From Lachnospiraceae bacterium (lineage in GTDB: Bacteria > Bacillota > Clostridia > Lachnospirales > Lachnospiraceae): 64,000 nucleotides of DNA. The notes under the pieces were generated by a model. That model was not told the origin of the DNA. It did not search any database and saw nothing but the letters and a program-made list of their open reading frames with translations. The stretch's first letter is position 1. The number at the start of each line of letters is the position of its first letter. Of the stretch, positions 1 through 10,391 are shown piece after piece. The position numbers were made by a program, and so were the translations under genes. The stretch lies in assembly GCA_910575155.1 (NCBI GenBank), contig CAJTDX010000014.1:1-64000 (forward strand). Reading direction: 5' to 3'.

Positions 1-392
1 GACAGATTCATCTGTCCCGGAGGAAAAACACTTCCGCTGCACCGGCTCAATAGAACAATAAATACTGTAACAAAAGAGTACCGCTGTCCAAAGGCTGAAT
101 GTAAAGGCTGCCCATTCCATAACAGGTGCATAGGAGAAAAAGGTTCTGATAAAAGAATTAAGTAAATATTTTTGAAGGCGTTGTAAAAAAGAATCATGAA
201 AAAGATGGTACGGAAACACACGCCAAGGTTTTGCTTCTGCGACAGATATGGAGCGAAGGCAGCTTTGCGGCGCAAAAGTCAAGACATAACTTGAAATTCT
301 TATATAGAAGAGGATTAGAGGCGGCTGAACAGCAGTGCCTCTTATCGTCAACGGCATTAAATCTTAAAAGGATGATAAAGGCCATGGCATAG
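1..392 (+). pseudogene. Decayed IS1182-family-like transposase, C-terminal part
   Basis: Frame 1 reads DRFICPGGKTLPLHRLNRTINTVTKEYRCPKAECKGCPFHNRCIGEKGSDKRIK* (stop at 165). Homology-like sequence continues in another frame: ETHAKVLLLRQIWSEGSFAAQKSRHNLKFLYRRGLEAAEQQCLLSSTALNLKRMIKAMA* ending at 392, implying a frameshift. The CxxCxxxxxC cluster and WSEGSFA..LNLKRM resemble IS1182-type transposases. Confidence 0.75.
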
Positions 393-543
393 AGAACCAT
401 GACTTTTTTCTTTGGAATATTTCTGTTATTTTTGCTAGATTTTTATCATGATATCTTGTGACATTTACGAATTAGGAGGTTTGTCAACAGCTCGATTTTG
501 TCTCAAAGTTACTATGCGATAATTCAGACTTTACGGGTGGAAT

Positions 544-652
544 GGCCGGGGTCTGCTGGGGGCCGCCTTGATAACCAAAACAGGGCGGCCCCCAGTGGAC
601 TCTGGCCATATCGCGCAGAAAACCGCCCCATTTTCAAGGACGGCTTTCTGCG
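544..652. other. Two adjacent strong hairpins (structured intergenic element)
   Basis: 24-nt arms 544-567 / 584-607 (GGCCGGGGTCTGCTGGGGGCCGCC vs GGCGGCCCCCAGTGGACTCTGGCC) pair along their length if G-U is allowed. A second hairpin follows with CGCAGAAA (614-621) / TTTCTGCG (645-652). Confidence 0.6.
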
Positions 653-871
653 TAATGTGATAGTTTCAATCTGTTTTCTTGTGTTTTCGTCAAAAACCTT
701 GCGTTTTCGTGTTCCTAATAAGAGTTAATCATATCATTCGTATATACTTTATCTATAAACATAATGTCCGTTCTTTTTCTACAGCTTTTCGAAAATCATT
801 TAATCTGCCATCGTCAAAATATCTATCATCAAAATCAAAAAAACAAGCCCTATGCAAAACAAATTACAATA

Positions 872-2110
872 CTAAAATTTTCTGAAAACCGCTCCTGCAC
901 TGACAGCAATCACCAGCGACACAATACCGGAACATAAAACTACAGCGTATTCAAACCCTTTACAAAGTTCAAACAAGACGCCATATAACGCATTGCCCAA
1001 CGGCTGTGAACACATAGCGACGGTAAAAATGACAGAAATTACCTTTCCAATTAAATGCTGCGGCGTTTCGGCCTGAACAAAGGACATCATCTGCACAGTA
1101 AAAATCGTGGAACACACCATAATAAGAAAACAACATGCGGTAATCACAAGATAGTTTATCATCCCAGATGAAAACAAGATCAATGACACGCTCATAGGAA
1201 ACACACATAATGCACAAAATCTTACCAGATTACCAGATTTACGAATTTCCAGCTTCTTAGCAAATACTCCTGCTCCTATACCGCCCAGCAGTCCCCCCGC
1301 CGCCAATATTCCCTGTGCAAAACCGTAAAGTCTGTTCGCCTGCGCCGCTTCGATATCTAAAACTTCTGTGATCAGATATGGCAATGCAACCATAATCATC
1401 GCGGACAAAAACAGATTAATCCCACAGACGACAAGCAGCGCTTTTCCAATTACAGGTTTCTTTGTGCGAATAAATCGAATACTTTCCGTAAAGTCTGTTC
1501 TTACCGTCTTCCAGATCCCGCCATCCAAAGCCTGTCTCTGAAACGGTATTTTAATAAAAATCTCCATAACCGCCGATATTAGAAAACATACCACGCAAAC
1601 CGATAATACCGGCTTCAAACCGTAAGCGCTGTACAAAATGCCGCCAAGTACCGGCCCCGTTAAGGAAGCAAAAGAACTGATCGTATTGATAATAGAATTT
1701 GCCGCCATAAAATGATCCTGGCTGACCAATGCGGGAATGCTCGCCTGCACAGACGGCTGATATGCGCCGGCAATACCATATAAAAGCATCAGCGTAACCG
1801 TCAAAAGCAGGATGAGATTGACTTCATTCATAAGCAGCGCAAAAGCCAGAATGACTGCCGCCGTAAAAAAATCCAAAATTACCATAACATTTCTTTTATT
1901 TACCCTGTCTGCAACAATACCTCCCACAGGGGACAATAATATGGCGGGAATAAAAGCGCACGCTGTGACAGTTCCATATAGCGCCGATGAACCTGTCAGA
2001 TTTAATAAATATAAGGGCAGGGCAAATCTTATTGCAGCGTTGCCAAACAAAGATATAATCTGACCAATGACAACCAATATAAAATCTTTGGAACATAACT
2101 TTTGATTCAT
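872..2110 (-). CDS. MFS transporter (macrolide-efflux-like)
   Basis: 412-aa ORF, about 12 hydrophobic segments, N-terminal FGNAAIRFALPLYLLNLTGSSALYGT and GGIVADRVNKRNVMV typical of MFS drug efflux. Confidence 0.9.
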   Translation of the reverse strand: MNQKLCSKDFILVVIGQIISLFGNAAIRFALPLYLLNLTGSSALYGTVTACAFIPAILLSPVGGIVADRVNKRNVMVILDFFTAAVILAFALLMNEVNLILLLTVTLMLLYGIAGAYQPSVQASIPALVSQDHFMAANSIINTISSFASLTGPVLGGILYSAYGLKPVLSVCVVCFLISAVMEIFIKIPFQRQALDGGIWKTVRTDFTESIRFIRTKKPVIGKALLVVCGINLFLSAMIMVALPYLITEVLDIEAAQANRLYGFAQGILAAGGLLGGIGAGVFAKKLEIRKSGNLVRFCALCVFPMSVSLILFSSGMINYLVITACCFLIMVCSTIFTVQMMSFVQAETPQHLIGKVISVIFTVAMCSQPLGNALYGVLFELCKGFEYAVVLCSGIVSLVIAVSAGAVFRKF

Positions 2111-2129
2111 TTTTTACCTCTACTTTCTT

Positions 2130-2148
2130 CATACCTTTAGTCGGTATG
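2130..2148. promoter_or_regulatory. Putative TetR operator upstream of the MFS gene
   Basis: Inverted repeat CATACC-TTTAGTC-GGTATG just upstream of the MFS ribosome-binding site. A closely related site lies upstream of the tetR gene (3060-3080). Confidence 0.6.
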
Positions 2149-2200
2149 TATTTGAATTAAAATATACTGCCCATATTACCGGGCAGGTTTGCTTTATTGA

Positions 2201-2320
2201 TCACAAAGCGGATAATCCCGCTTCCACTCCCTGAAGCCCTCATTCTTGAGAGACTTGGCTGCTTTGCCGCGCCGCGTGCGGTCAAGCGGCATGTTCCATT
2301 CGCACGCGTACATATATTAT
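2201..2320. repeat. Dispersed intergenic element, copy A
   Basis: ACAAAGCGGATAATCCCGCTTCCACTCCC...CTTTGCCGCGCCGCGTGCG...CGCACGCGTACATAT; similar to 28616-28760 and 39804-39900. Confidence 0.5.
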
Positions 2321-2352
2321 CTTTTATTCTATAAAAAAGACTCTTTCACGCT

Positions 2353-3018
2353 TTATCGTGACGAAGTCTTTCTTATAGAATAAATAGATGTCAGCTCCTT
2401 GAGTCTCGCCAGCATTTCTTCATCTACGACATTCAGCCCAAATCCCTGCATCATCTGGCTAAATACCATAAACTTACGATGAGACTCTTCCTCAGAACTG
2501 TCAAATATCATAGGATTCAACCAAACATTTGCCGCCAGTAAAATCAGTTCTGCCAATTGCTCCGGATAATCCGTTTCAATAGATCCATCTGAAATCCCCT
2601 GTTCAATAATCGGCAGAATATATTTTGGCGCCGCGTGATCTATGGTGTCATGCAAAAGACTGAAAAGAAGTCTGGGGTTATTATGAAAATCCGGAGCCAC
2701 TGTAAAAATATCGTTCTGCACAGGTCTGTTGATGGATTCTTTAAAAATTGCTTTCAGCTTTTCCTTCCCGTTGAGATCGGAACGGTCGCGGATCACAGCG
2801 AGCATTTGATTCGATTCCGCCGTCATTCTGTCTGTGACAGCAACTAAAATATCCTCTTTCGACTTAAAATGATGATAGATCGCTCCTTTACTAAGTCCGC
2901 CCAACTGATCAATAATATCCTGAACGGAGGTATGCTCATACCCTTTTTTCATAAATAAGCGAAAAGCAGTTGATAAAATTAAATTCACCGTTTCTTCAGG
3001 ATGCTTATTTCTTGCCAC
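2353..3018 (-). CDS. TetR/AcrR family transcriptional regulator
   Basis: 221 aa; N-terminal HTH ETVNLILSTAFRLFMKKGYEHTSVQDIIDQLGGLSKGAIYHHFKSKEDIL. Confidence 0.93.
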   Translation of the reverse strand: MARNKHPEETVNLILSTAFRLFMKKGYEHTSVQDIIDQLGGLSKGAIYHHFKSKEDILVAVTDRMTAESNQMLAVIRDRSDLNGKEKLKAIFKESINRPVQNDIFTVAPDFHNNPRLLFSLLHDTIDHAAPKYILPIIEQGISDGSIETDYPEQLAELILLAANVWLNPMIFDSSEEESHRKFMVFSQMMQGFGLNVVDEEMLARLKELTSIYSIRKTSSR

Positions 3019-3059
3019 TTCCTTTTCACCGCCTTATCATGGTTGATAGATTTACATTA

Positions 3060-3080
3060 ACATACCATCAGTCGGTTTGT
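3060..3080. promoter_or_regulatory. Putative TetR operator upstream of tetR (autoregulatory)
   Basis: ACATACC-ATCAGTC-GGTTTGT, same architecture as the site at 2130-2148. Confidence 0.55.
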
Positions 3081-3132
3081 CAAGTTGTTTGCCTAAAAAA
3101 TGAAACGCATTTTCAGACATATTTAAATATCT

Positions 3133-3162
3133 CAGGCTTTTGGAACTCCTTCCAAAAGCCTG
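3133..3162 (-). terminator. Rho-independent terminator-like hairpin after the surface-protein gene
   Basis: CAGGCTTTTGGAA / TTCCAAAAGCCTG, 13-bp stem. Confidence 0.65.
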
Positions 3163-3169
3163 ATTAAAA

Positions 3170-6100
3170 TTACTTCTTTGTACGCACTGTCTTTATTCCA
3201 GACCAGTCGGAATAAAGCTTTTTGCTTTTTCCATTTACTTTCACGTTCTTATAAGTTCTTATGCGGACGAAATATTTCTTTTTCCCTTTCAAACCAGAAA
3301 TATTCTTTACGGTAACGCTCTTTTTAGCTGTAGATTTTTTTAAGGTCCTGCCTTTAAAATTCTTGCTTGTGCAGCATTGAATCTCATATCCGTCTGTCTG
3401 CGACGTCTGCTTCTTCCAGGTCGCGCGGATGCCTTTGGACTTCGCCGTAACCTTCTTCAAACTGGTTTTCTTTGGCCTTATGGTGTAGCTTTCACTTATT
3501 GTTCCACTGTACTTTCCCTGAAACTCAATCGTTACCGTATAGATTCCCGGATTTTTGCTTCCTTTGGGATAGAATACTTTATAATCTGTTCCTGCTGTCA
3601 GAATCTTGCCCTTACTGTCCTTCACCGCTGCCGCTGGCTTTTTCACTTTTCCATCGTAAGTGAAATCTGTTTTGTTCCAGACCGCTTTCTGTGGGCTGTC
3701 AATCACAGAGACATTCCTGATCTCTGAACATACACGGCAAACCTGCTGCATTTTTCCGCTGCTATTCACGGTTGCCGGAATACATTCCTCCACATACTGA
3801 TGCTCCAATACCGCAATCTGTTCCGTATATGTTTCTCCGCATTCACAGGTGTATGTTCTGACTCCTGCTTCCTTACAGGTTGCCTCTTTCGTCACCTGGC
3901 TCTCATAACTGTGCTGGTGCTCTCCCGGCTTCCCTGTGGCCGGAATCGTTTCCTGTGCTTTGAGCACTTCACCGCAGACTCCGCAGTGGCTTCCTTCTGT
4001 TTTTCCTGCTTCCGTCTCTGTCGGTTCCACTCCTGGATCTGTCACTTCTGTATGACCAAACGCTTCGATTTCTTCTGTGTACGTTTCTCCGCATTCACAG
4101 GTGTACGTTCTCTCTCCTGCTTCCGTACAGGTCGCCTCTTTCGTCACCTGGCTCTCATAACTGTGCTGGTGCTCTCCTGGCTTCCCTGTGGCCGGAATCG
4201 TTTCCTGCTCTTTGAGCACTTCACCGCAGACTCCGCAGTGGCTTCCTTCTGTTTTTCCTGTTTCCGTCTCTGTCGGTTCCACTCTTGGGTCTGTCACTTC
4301 TGTATGACCAAACGCTGCAATTTCTTCTGTGTAATTTTCTCCGCATTCACACGTGTACGTTCTCTCTCCTGTTTCCGTACAGGTCGCCTCTTTTGTCACC
4401 TGGCTCTCATAGCTGTGCTGGTGCTCTCCTGGCTTCCCTGTGGCTGGAATCGTTTCCTGCGCTTTCAGCACTTCACCGCAGACTCCGCAGTGGCTTCCTT
4501 CTGTTTTTCCTGCTTCCGTCTCTGTCGGTTCCACTCCTGGGTCTGTCACTTCTGTATGGCCAAGCGCTGCAATCTCCTCTGTGTATGTTTCTCCGCATTC
4601 ACACGTGTACGTTCTCTCTCCTGTTTCCGTACAGGTCGCCTCTTTTGTCACCTGGCTCTCATAGCTGTGCTGATGCTCTCCAGGTATACCTGTGGCCGGA
4701 ATCGTTTCCTGCGCTTTCAGCACTTCACCGCAGACTTCGCAGTGGCTTCCTTCTGTTTTTCCTGCTTCCGTCTCTGTCGGTTCCACTCTTGGGTCTGTCA
4801 CTTCTGTATGGCCAAGCGCTGCAATTTTTTCTGTGTATTTCTCTCCGCAATTACAGGTAAAGGTTCTGATTCCCGCTTCCGTACAGGCAGGCTCTCTGGT
4901 TATCGTACTCTGATACGTATGCGTATGATCCGGCTCTTGTGGTTCCTGCTGATCCTCGTTGTAAAAAATGACACGTTTCTCCGCCATCACCGTGCCTTTC
5001 AATGCTTTCACATCTCCTACTGTAGCCAAATCGTCAAAAGGTTCTGAACAGAACAAAAAAGTATAGTCTCCCGGCGTCGCACCATCAAATGCCTGCAGAA
5101 AGTATTTGCCCGGATGTTCTTCAGACGCCAAAAGCGAAACGGATTGGTACCAGTCTGTCTTATCAAGCAGGTCCTCCGCGTCACTTTGCCAGTAATCCGT
5201 CCGAATCCGTATTACATAGTCCACCTCATAGAAACCATGATACTCAAGGATATCTGCATCGCTGAATTTCTCTCCCTTTAAATCATACCAATTAACTTCA
5301 AAAAATACATTTTCATCGGGAACTGACCCGTCTTCCTGGTATGGAATTTTTCTCAAATCTGCTTTGAACGGTGCAGAAACAATCTCTATACGCCCGATTT
5401 CATCGACAATTATCGGCTGACCATATACCTTCCATGCGCCGTTCTCATATTTCAGCTCATATCCATTGTCTATGTTTTTCTGCGCCAACAGGAAATTCGG
5501 TTCTGCCCCGCCGCTGTCTCTGGCAAAAATATATGATTTTTCTGACAAAAGATAACCCGGAAATAAGCGATGCCCCGTCTGAAACTGCGTAGTTCCGGTA
5601 ACTTTACCTTCAATCGTCAGGGAACCTTCTGCATTCAATACAAGGATTCCTCTCTGAGCTGCTGCATCCGCCGCCCCGGTAAAATCTCCGCTTATCCGCG
5701 CGTTCCCGGCTTTACTGAGATCCAGGCACGCCCCATTCACCAGCGTAATATTTTTAAACTGCTGTGTAAGGGGAGTTATACTGGCTTTGTCTTTCAGCAC
5801 AATATTTCCCACGCCATCCAACTCTGCATCTTCCATAGACGCCTGATTCAGCGTCAGAGTCGTATTATCATTTCCATAAAACTTTTTTGTTTTGATTACT
5901 TTATTTTCTTCTGCGGTAATATTAATCTCCGCCTGGCTGTTTAAAGCAGTATCAACACCGTCCCGCACAATCGGTTTGGCGTCCAGATTCAAAACGGCGT
6001 TTCCATAATAAGGTACCTTATTGTCTGTTCCTTTGCCATTTCCCATGCAAATTTCCTGAAACATGGTCTTATCATTGGAATTTATCACCGTCAGAGATGC

Positions 6101-6658
6101 ATTATCTCCAACGGCTGTATTGGAATATCCTCCGGCATAAACAGTTGGAAGCAGTTCATCCTCAGTATCTCCCATGCCGATCTGTCCTCCATGATAGGTG
6201 TCTACATTGTCCATCGTAAGACTGTGGCCTGCAAGAAAAATTTCCCGATGAGGGACGCTGCCCAGAGCGGTACTGGATTCAAACATCATTTTAATATTCT
6301 GAAAACAGACCCCGTCTCCTTCCAGCTGAATAGGACTGCGGGCAGATATGCTGCTGTTTTCCGTTCCCCGGATCAATGTGTTTCCCGGGATCTTAACAGG
6401 AAGCATTCTCTTATCCGTATCCACATCCTGGCCGATCGTGATATGCGTCGCTACCGTAATCGGGCTTTGATGTTGTTTGAGAGCGTTCATAAAATCCTCT
6501 CTTGTATACACAGTTACCCCCTCGTCTTCTGCATGAGGGCTGATCCCCTGTTGATACCCGCCTTCCTGTGCCAGCGCTGCCTCCGGCTGCTGTATTCCGC
6601 CAATCGCTACTGCCGCAGCCGTCAGAATACAGCAAATTTTTCTGATAATTTTTTTCAT
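3170..6658 (-). CDS. Large secreted surface protein: beta-helix-like N-terminus, Cys/His tandem repeats, C-terminal Fn3-like domain
   Basis: Provided ORF ends at 6682; MKKIIRKICCILTAAAVAIGG signal peptide fits a start at 6658. Contains 4 full + 1 partial ~84-aa repeats (QHSYESQVTKEATCTETGERTYTCECGETYTEEI...GSHCGVCGEVLKAQETIPATGKPGEH) and a C-terminal FN3 (GYEIQCCTSKNFKGRTLKK...KKYFVRIRTYK). Confidence 0.85.
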   Translation of the reverse strand: MKKIIRKICCILTAAAVAIGGIQQPEAALAQEGGYQQGISPHAEDEGVTVYTREDFMNALKQHQSPITVATHITIGQDVDTDKRMLPVKIPGNTLIRGTENSSISARSPIQLEGDGVCFQNIKMMFESSTALGSVPHREIFLAGHSLTMDNVDTYHGGQIGMGDTEDELLPTVYAGGYSNTAVGDNASLTVINSNDKTMFQEICMGNGKGTDNKVPYYGNAVLNLDAKPIVRDGVDTALNSQAEINITAEENKVIKTKKFYGNDNTTLTLNQASMEDAELDGVGNIVLKDKASITPLTQQFKNITLVNGACLDLSKAGNARISGDFTGAADAAAQRGILVLNAEGSLTIEGKVTGTTQFQTGHRLFPGYLLSEKSYIFARDSGGAEPNFLLAQKNIDNGYELKYENGAWKVYGQPIIVDEIGRIEIVSAPFKADLRKIPYQEDGSVPDENVFFEVNWYDLKGEKFSDADILEYHGFYEVDYVIRIRTDYWQSDAEDLLDKTDWYQSVSLLASEEHPGKYFLQAFDGATPGDYTFLFCSEPFDDLATVGDVKALKGTVMAEKRVIFYNEDQQEPQEPDHTHTYQSTITREPACTEAGIRTFTCNCGEKYTEKIAALGHTEVTDPRVEPTETEAGKTEGSHCEVCGEVLKAQETIPATGIPGEHQHSYESQVTKEATCTETGERTYTCECGETYTEEIAALGHTEVTDPGVEPTETEAGKTEGSHCGVCGEVLKAQETIPATGKPGEHQHSYESQVTKEATCTETGERTYTCECGENYTEEIAAFGHTEVTDPRVEPTETETGKTEGSHCGVCGEVLKEQETIPATGKPGEHQHSYESQVTKEATCTEAGERTYTCECGETYTEEIEAFGHTEVTDPGVEPTETEAGKTEGSHCGVCGEVLKAQETIPATGKPGEHQHSYESQVTKEATCKEAGVRTYTCECGETYTEQIAVLEHQYVEECIPATVNSSGKMQQVCRVCSEIRNVSVIDSPQKAVWNKTDFTYDGKVKKPAAAVKDSKGKILTAGTDYKVFYPKGSKNPGIYTVTIEFQGKYSGTISESYTIRPKKTSLKKVTAKSKGIRATWKKQTSQTDGYEIQCCTSKNFKGRTLKKSTAKKSVTVKNISGLKGKKKYFVRIRTYKNVKVNGKSKKLYSDWSGIKTVRTKK
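3796..4930 (-). repeat. 252-bp in-frame tandem repeats within the surface-protein gene
   Basis: The segment ccggaatcgtttcctg...tgagcacttcaccgcagact recurs at 252-bp steps (about 3940, 4192, 4444, 4696). Confidence 0.9.
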
Positions 6659-6756
6659 CCGCATTTCTCCTTCTCTGATCATTGCTAATCGTTTGCATAA
6701 GATATTAATATCGACAAATCAATTGTAACAGAAAACTGAAGCTTCAACAACATTTT

Positions 6757-7401
6757 CTATTTAATTGCCATATTCTCCGGATCTGAATACGATATTATTT
6801 TTGTTTCAAAACTCATCGCCTTGTTATAAAAGGTCGATCTGGACAAGCCGCACAAGCCGGCCGCCTCGGTGCCGCTGATCTCCTTATTTTTCCATCTATG
6901 ATAAATATCAGCAAAATTTTCCGGCAGCGGGATCATTGGCCTTCCAAACTTGACACCTCTCGCTTTTGCCGCCGCAATCCCCTGCGCCTGGCGCTGTTTA
7001 ATATTATGACGTTCATTTTCCGCTACAAAGCTTAACACCTGCAGCACGATATCGCTTAAAAATGTCCCCATCAGATCTTTCCCCCGTCTGGTATCCAGCA
7101 AAGGCATGTCCAGCACTACAATATCTGACTTTTTCACCTTGGAAATGTAATGCCATTGCTCCTGTATCTCTTTATAGTTCCTGCCCAGGCGGTCAATTGA
7201 GGAAATATAAAGTACCGTATTTTCATTGAGCTTTCTGATCAGCCTTTTATACTGCGGCCGGTTAAAATCTTTTCCACTCTGCTTGTCCACATAAATGTTT
7301 TCTGTCGGTATTTTCTTCTCTTCCATAGCTATGATCTGCCTGTCCTCATTCTGTCCCACAGTACTGACGCGGCAATATCCGTAAAATATCTGCTGTTTCA
7401 T
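6757..7401 (-). CDS. Serine recombinase/resolvase family protein
   Basis: 214 aa; YGYCRVSTVGQNEDRQ, LYISSIDRLGRNYKEI, C-terminal HTH (EISGTEAAGLCGLSRSTFYNKA). Confidence 0.92.
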   Translation of the reverse strand: MKQQIFYGYCRVSTVGQNEDRQIIAMEEKKIPTENIYVDKQSGKDFNRPQYKRLIRKLNENTVLYISSIDRLGRNYKEIQEQWHYISKVKKSDIVVLDMPLLDTRRGKDLMGTFLSDIVLQVLSFVAENERHNIKQRQAQGIAAAKARGVKFGRPMIPLPENFADIYHRWKNKEISGTEAAGLCGLSRSTFYNKAMSFETKIISYSDPENMAIK

Positions 7402-7456
7402 CCTTTCTTTTCCTTCTCCTTTACCTTCAGGTTTTATCTTTTGTATTTTCTCCCCT

Positions 7457-7500
7457 CAAAAAAAACCTGTGAAGTCCGCACAATGCGAATCCCACAGGTT
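7457..7500 (-). terminator. secA terminator
   Basis: Minus strand AACCTGTGggattCGCAttgTGCGgactTCACAGGTT followed by a T run. Confidence 0.85.
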
Positions 7501-7564
7501 CTTTCTCTGGCTGTCATGGAAAATACGTTCCAGCAGACCATATTATGAAATTATTGTAACTGTT

Positions 7565-10135
7565 TTATTTTCTTCCGCAGCACTGTTTATATTTCTTGCC
7601 GCTGCCGCAGGGACATGGATCATTGGGGTACACCTTCGCGCTTTCCCGCTTCTTGGGACCCTTTTGCAAAGACTCGTCCCGGTTGGTTCCAGTCACCTTA
7701 GCCACCTGCTCGCGTTCCACTTTCTGTTCAATTCTCACATGGAACAACAGCCGTACCGTATCTTCCTGGATATTGGCAATCATACTGTCGAACATATCAT
7801 AACCGCTCATTTTGTACTCAACCAGAGGATCTCGCTGTCCATATGCCTGCAGACCAATTCCCTGACGAAGCTGATCCATATCGTCAATATGATCCATCCA
7901 TTTCCGGTCAATGACTTTCAACAGTACCACCCGCTCCAGCTCGCGGACTGCCTCCGGCTCAGGAAATTCCGCTTCTTTCATCTCATAAGCTTTTACCGCC
8001 TGCTCCTTCAAACGGTGTTTCAGTTCATTGGAGTGGATGTCTTTCACATCCTCCGGCGTTACCGCTTCCAATGGAATAATCGGCAGAAGAAGCTGGTTCA
8101 GTTCGTTCAGATCCCACTCTTCACTTTCCTGATCTGCTGAAATACAGGTATCCACAGTATTTTCCACCCGGTCCGTAATCATCTTATATATTACATCACG
8201 CATACTCTCACCGTCCAGTACGCGGCGGCGTTCCGCATAGATAATTTCTCTCTGTTCATTCATTACCTGGTCATATTCCAGCAGGTTCTTACGAATTCCA
8301 AAGTTATTGCTCTCAATCTTCATCTGCGCCTTCTCTATGGCGCTGGTCAGCATCTTATGCTGGATCTGTTCATTTTCCGGAACCCCCAGAGCATTAAACA
8401 TACTCATCAGCTTCTCAGAACCAAACAAACGCATCAAATCATCTTCCAGCGAAATAAAGAACTGGGATTCTCCCGGATCTCCCTGACGACCGGAACGGCC
8501 GCGGAGCTGATTGTCAATTCGTCTGGACTCGTGACGCTCTGTACCGATAATCTTAAGACCTCCGGCTGCCTTGGCATTATCGTCCAGCTTGATATCGGTA
8601 CCACGGCCCGCCATATTGGTAGCAATCGTAACCGCCCCATGTACGCCGGCCTCCGCCACAATTTCCGCCTCAATTTCATGGAACTTTGCATTCAGTACCT
8701 TATGCTGGATACCACGGCGTTTCAGCATACCGCTGAGCAGTTCCGAAGTCTCGATGGTTATGGTACCCACCAGCACAGGCTGTCCCTTTTCATGAGCTTT
8801 TTCAATCTCATCCACCACCGCGCGGAACTTTTCCTGCTTGGTCTTGTAAACGGCATCCTGCAGATCTTCACGCTGTACAGGCTTGTTGGTGGGAATCTCG
8901 ATAACGTCCATCCCGTAAATATCCCGGAACTCCTTCTCCTCCGTCAGCGCGGTACCCGTCATACCGGACTTCTTCTGATACTTATTAAAAAAATTCTGGA
9001 ATGTGATGGTGGCAAGCGTTTTGCTCTCCCGCTTCACCTTCACATGCTCTTTTGCCTCAATAGCCTGATGAAGACCGTCAGAATAGCGGCGTCCCGGCAT
9101 GATACGTCCGGTAAATTCATCTACAATCACTACCTTATCATCCTGTACCACATAATCCTGATCACGGAACATCAGATTATGGGCGCGCAATGCTAAAATG
9201 ACATTGTGCTGGATTTCCAGATTCTCCGCATCCGCAAGATTCTCGATGTGGAAGAATTTTTCCACCTTCTTCACGCCTTCTTCGGTAAGATTTACCACCT
9301 TGTCTTTCTCATTGACAATGAAATCCCCCGTCTCTTTCTGCTCCACACCCATAAGGGCGTCCATTTTGCTGAACTCCGGCATGTCCTCGCCCCGAACCAT
9401 CTGTCTCGCCAAAATATCGCACGCTTCATACAGGCTTGTGGATTTGCCGCTCTGCCCGGAAATAATCAGAGGCGTTCTTGCCTCGTCAATCAAAACCGAG
9501 TCCACCTCGTCAATGATGGCATAACTCAAATCACGCTGCACAAGCTGTTCTTTATAAATTACCATATTATCTCGCAGGTAATCAAAGCCCAGCTCATTAT
9601 TGGTTACATAGGTAATATCACAGTTATAAGCCTCCCGGCGCTGGTCATTATCCATGGAATTCAATACCACGCCTACCGTCAGTCCCAGGAATTTATGAAC
9701 TTCTCCCATCCATTCCGCATCACGCTTTGCCAGGTAATCATTGACCGTGACAATGTGAACGCCTTTTCCTTCCAGAGCATTCAGATATGCCGGAAGGGTA
9801 GATACCAGGGTTTTACCTTCACCAGTCTTCATTTCCGCGATACGTCCCTGATGCAGGATAATACCTCCAATCAGCTGTACACGGTAGTGCTCCATCGAAA
9901 GCGCTCTTCTTGCCGCTTCACGAACAGCGGCGTAAGCTTCCGGAAGAATCTGGTCTAAAGTCTCGCCCTCGCCCAGTCTCTTCTTAAACTCCCTGGTCTT
10001 GTCTTTTAACTGCTCATCAGTCAGCTCCATCATAGCAGGACGGTACGATTCAATTTTATCCACAATTGGATAAACCCTTTTCAGTTCCCGTTCGCTGTGC
10101 GTGCCAAACATTTTACTTACAATACTCATATACAA
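7565..10135 (-). CDS. secA: Preprotein translocase subunit SecA
   Basis: 856 aa; [29 protein letters not shown]-terminal zinc motif [21 protein letters not shown]. Confidence 0.99.
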   Translation of the reverse strand: MYMSIVSKMFGTHSERELKRVYPIVDKIESYRPAMMELTDEQLKDKTREFKKRLGEGETLDQILPEAYAAVREAARRALSMEHYRVQLIGGIILHQGRIAEMKTGEGKTLVSTLPAYLNALEGKGVHIVTVNDYLAKRDAEWMGEVHKFLGLTVGVVLNSMDNDQRREAYNCDITYVTNNELGFDYLRDNMVIYKEQLVQRDLSYAIIDEVDSVLIDEARTPLIISGQSGKSTSLYEACDILARQMVRGEDMPEFSKMDALMGVEQKETGDFIVNEKDKVVNLTEEGVKKVEKFFHIENLADAENLEIQHNVILALRAHNLMFRDQDYVVQDDKVVIVDEFTGRIMPGRRYSDGLHQAIEAKEHVKVKRESKTLATITFQNFFNKYQKKSGMTGTALTEEKEFRDIYGMDVIEIPTNKPVQREDLQDAVYKTKQEKFRAVVDEIEKAHEKGQPVLVGTITIETSELLSGMLKRRGIQHKVLNAKFHEIEAEIVAEAGVHGAVTIATNMAGRGTDIKLDDNAKAAGGLKIIGTERHESRRIDNQLRGRSGRQGDPGESQFFISLEDDLMRLFGSEKLMSMFNALGVPENEQIQHKMLTSAIEKAQMKIESNNFGIRKNLLEYDQVMNEQREIIYAERRRVLDGESMRDVIYKMITDRVENTVDTCISADQESEEWDLNELNQLLLPIIPLEAVTPEDVKDIHSNELKHRLKEQAVKAYEMKEAEFPEPEAVRELERVVLLKVIDRKWMDHIDDMDQLRQGIGLQAYGQRDPLVEYKMSGYDMFDSMIANIQEDTVRLLFHVRIEQKVEREQVAKVTGTNRDESLQKGPKKRESAKVYPNDPCPCGSGKKYKQCCGRK

Positions 10136-10391
10136 TGCTCCTATAATTTACCGGCAAGATCTGCCTCACTTCTTCCGCTTATGCGGACAACTTCCTATAT
10201 TGTAACACTTTCCCCTTCTATTAACAATACTTAATACCATGAACGAATTATGAATTTTCTATGAAATCCTCTTCTATATAAAAAATTTTCGTGATATAAT
10301 CTTTGAAGCAGGATAAGCTGAAACTCATTGCCAGTTCAGCATAAACCTGGTTATAAAGCAGCGGGAACCACAATAAGAAAGGAGCTAATTT

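Noticed and set aside
3796-4930. CRISPR-like repetition
   Set aside because: Repeats are 252-bp contiguous coding units with no short repeat/unique spacer pattern; no cas genes in the window.
3800-5047. 415-aa plus-strand ORF with Cys/Phe-rich repeats
   Set aside because: Antisense shadow of the 252-bp repeats in the minus-strand surface gene; no RBS and biased composition.
8357-9958. Long plus-strand ORFs (279 and 250 aa) inside secA
   Set aside because: Antisense to a clear secA CDS; no recognizable domain.
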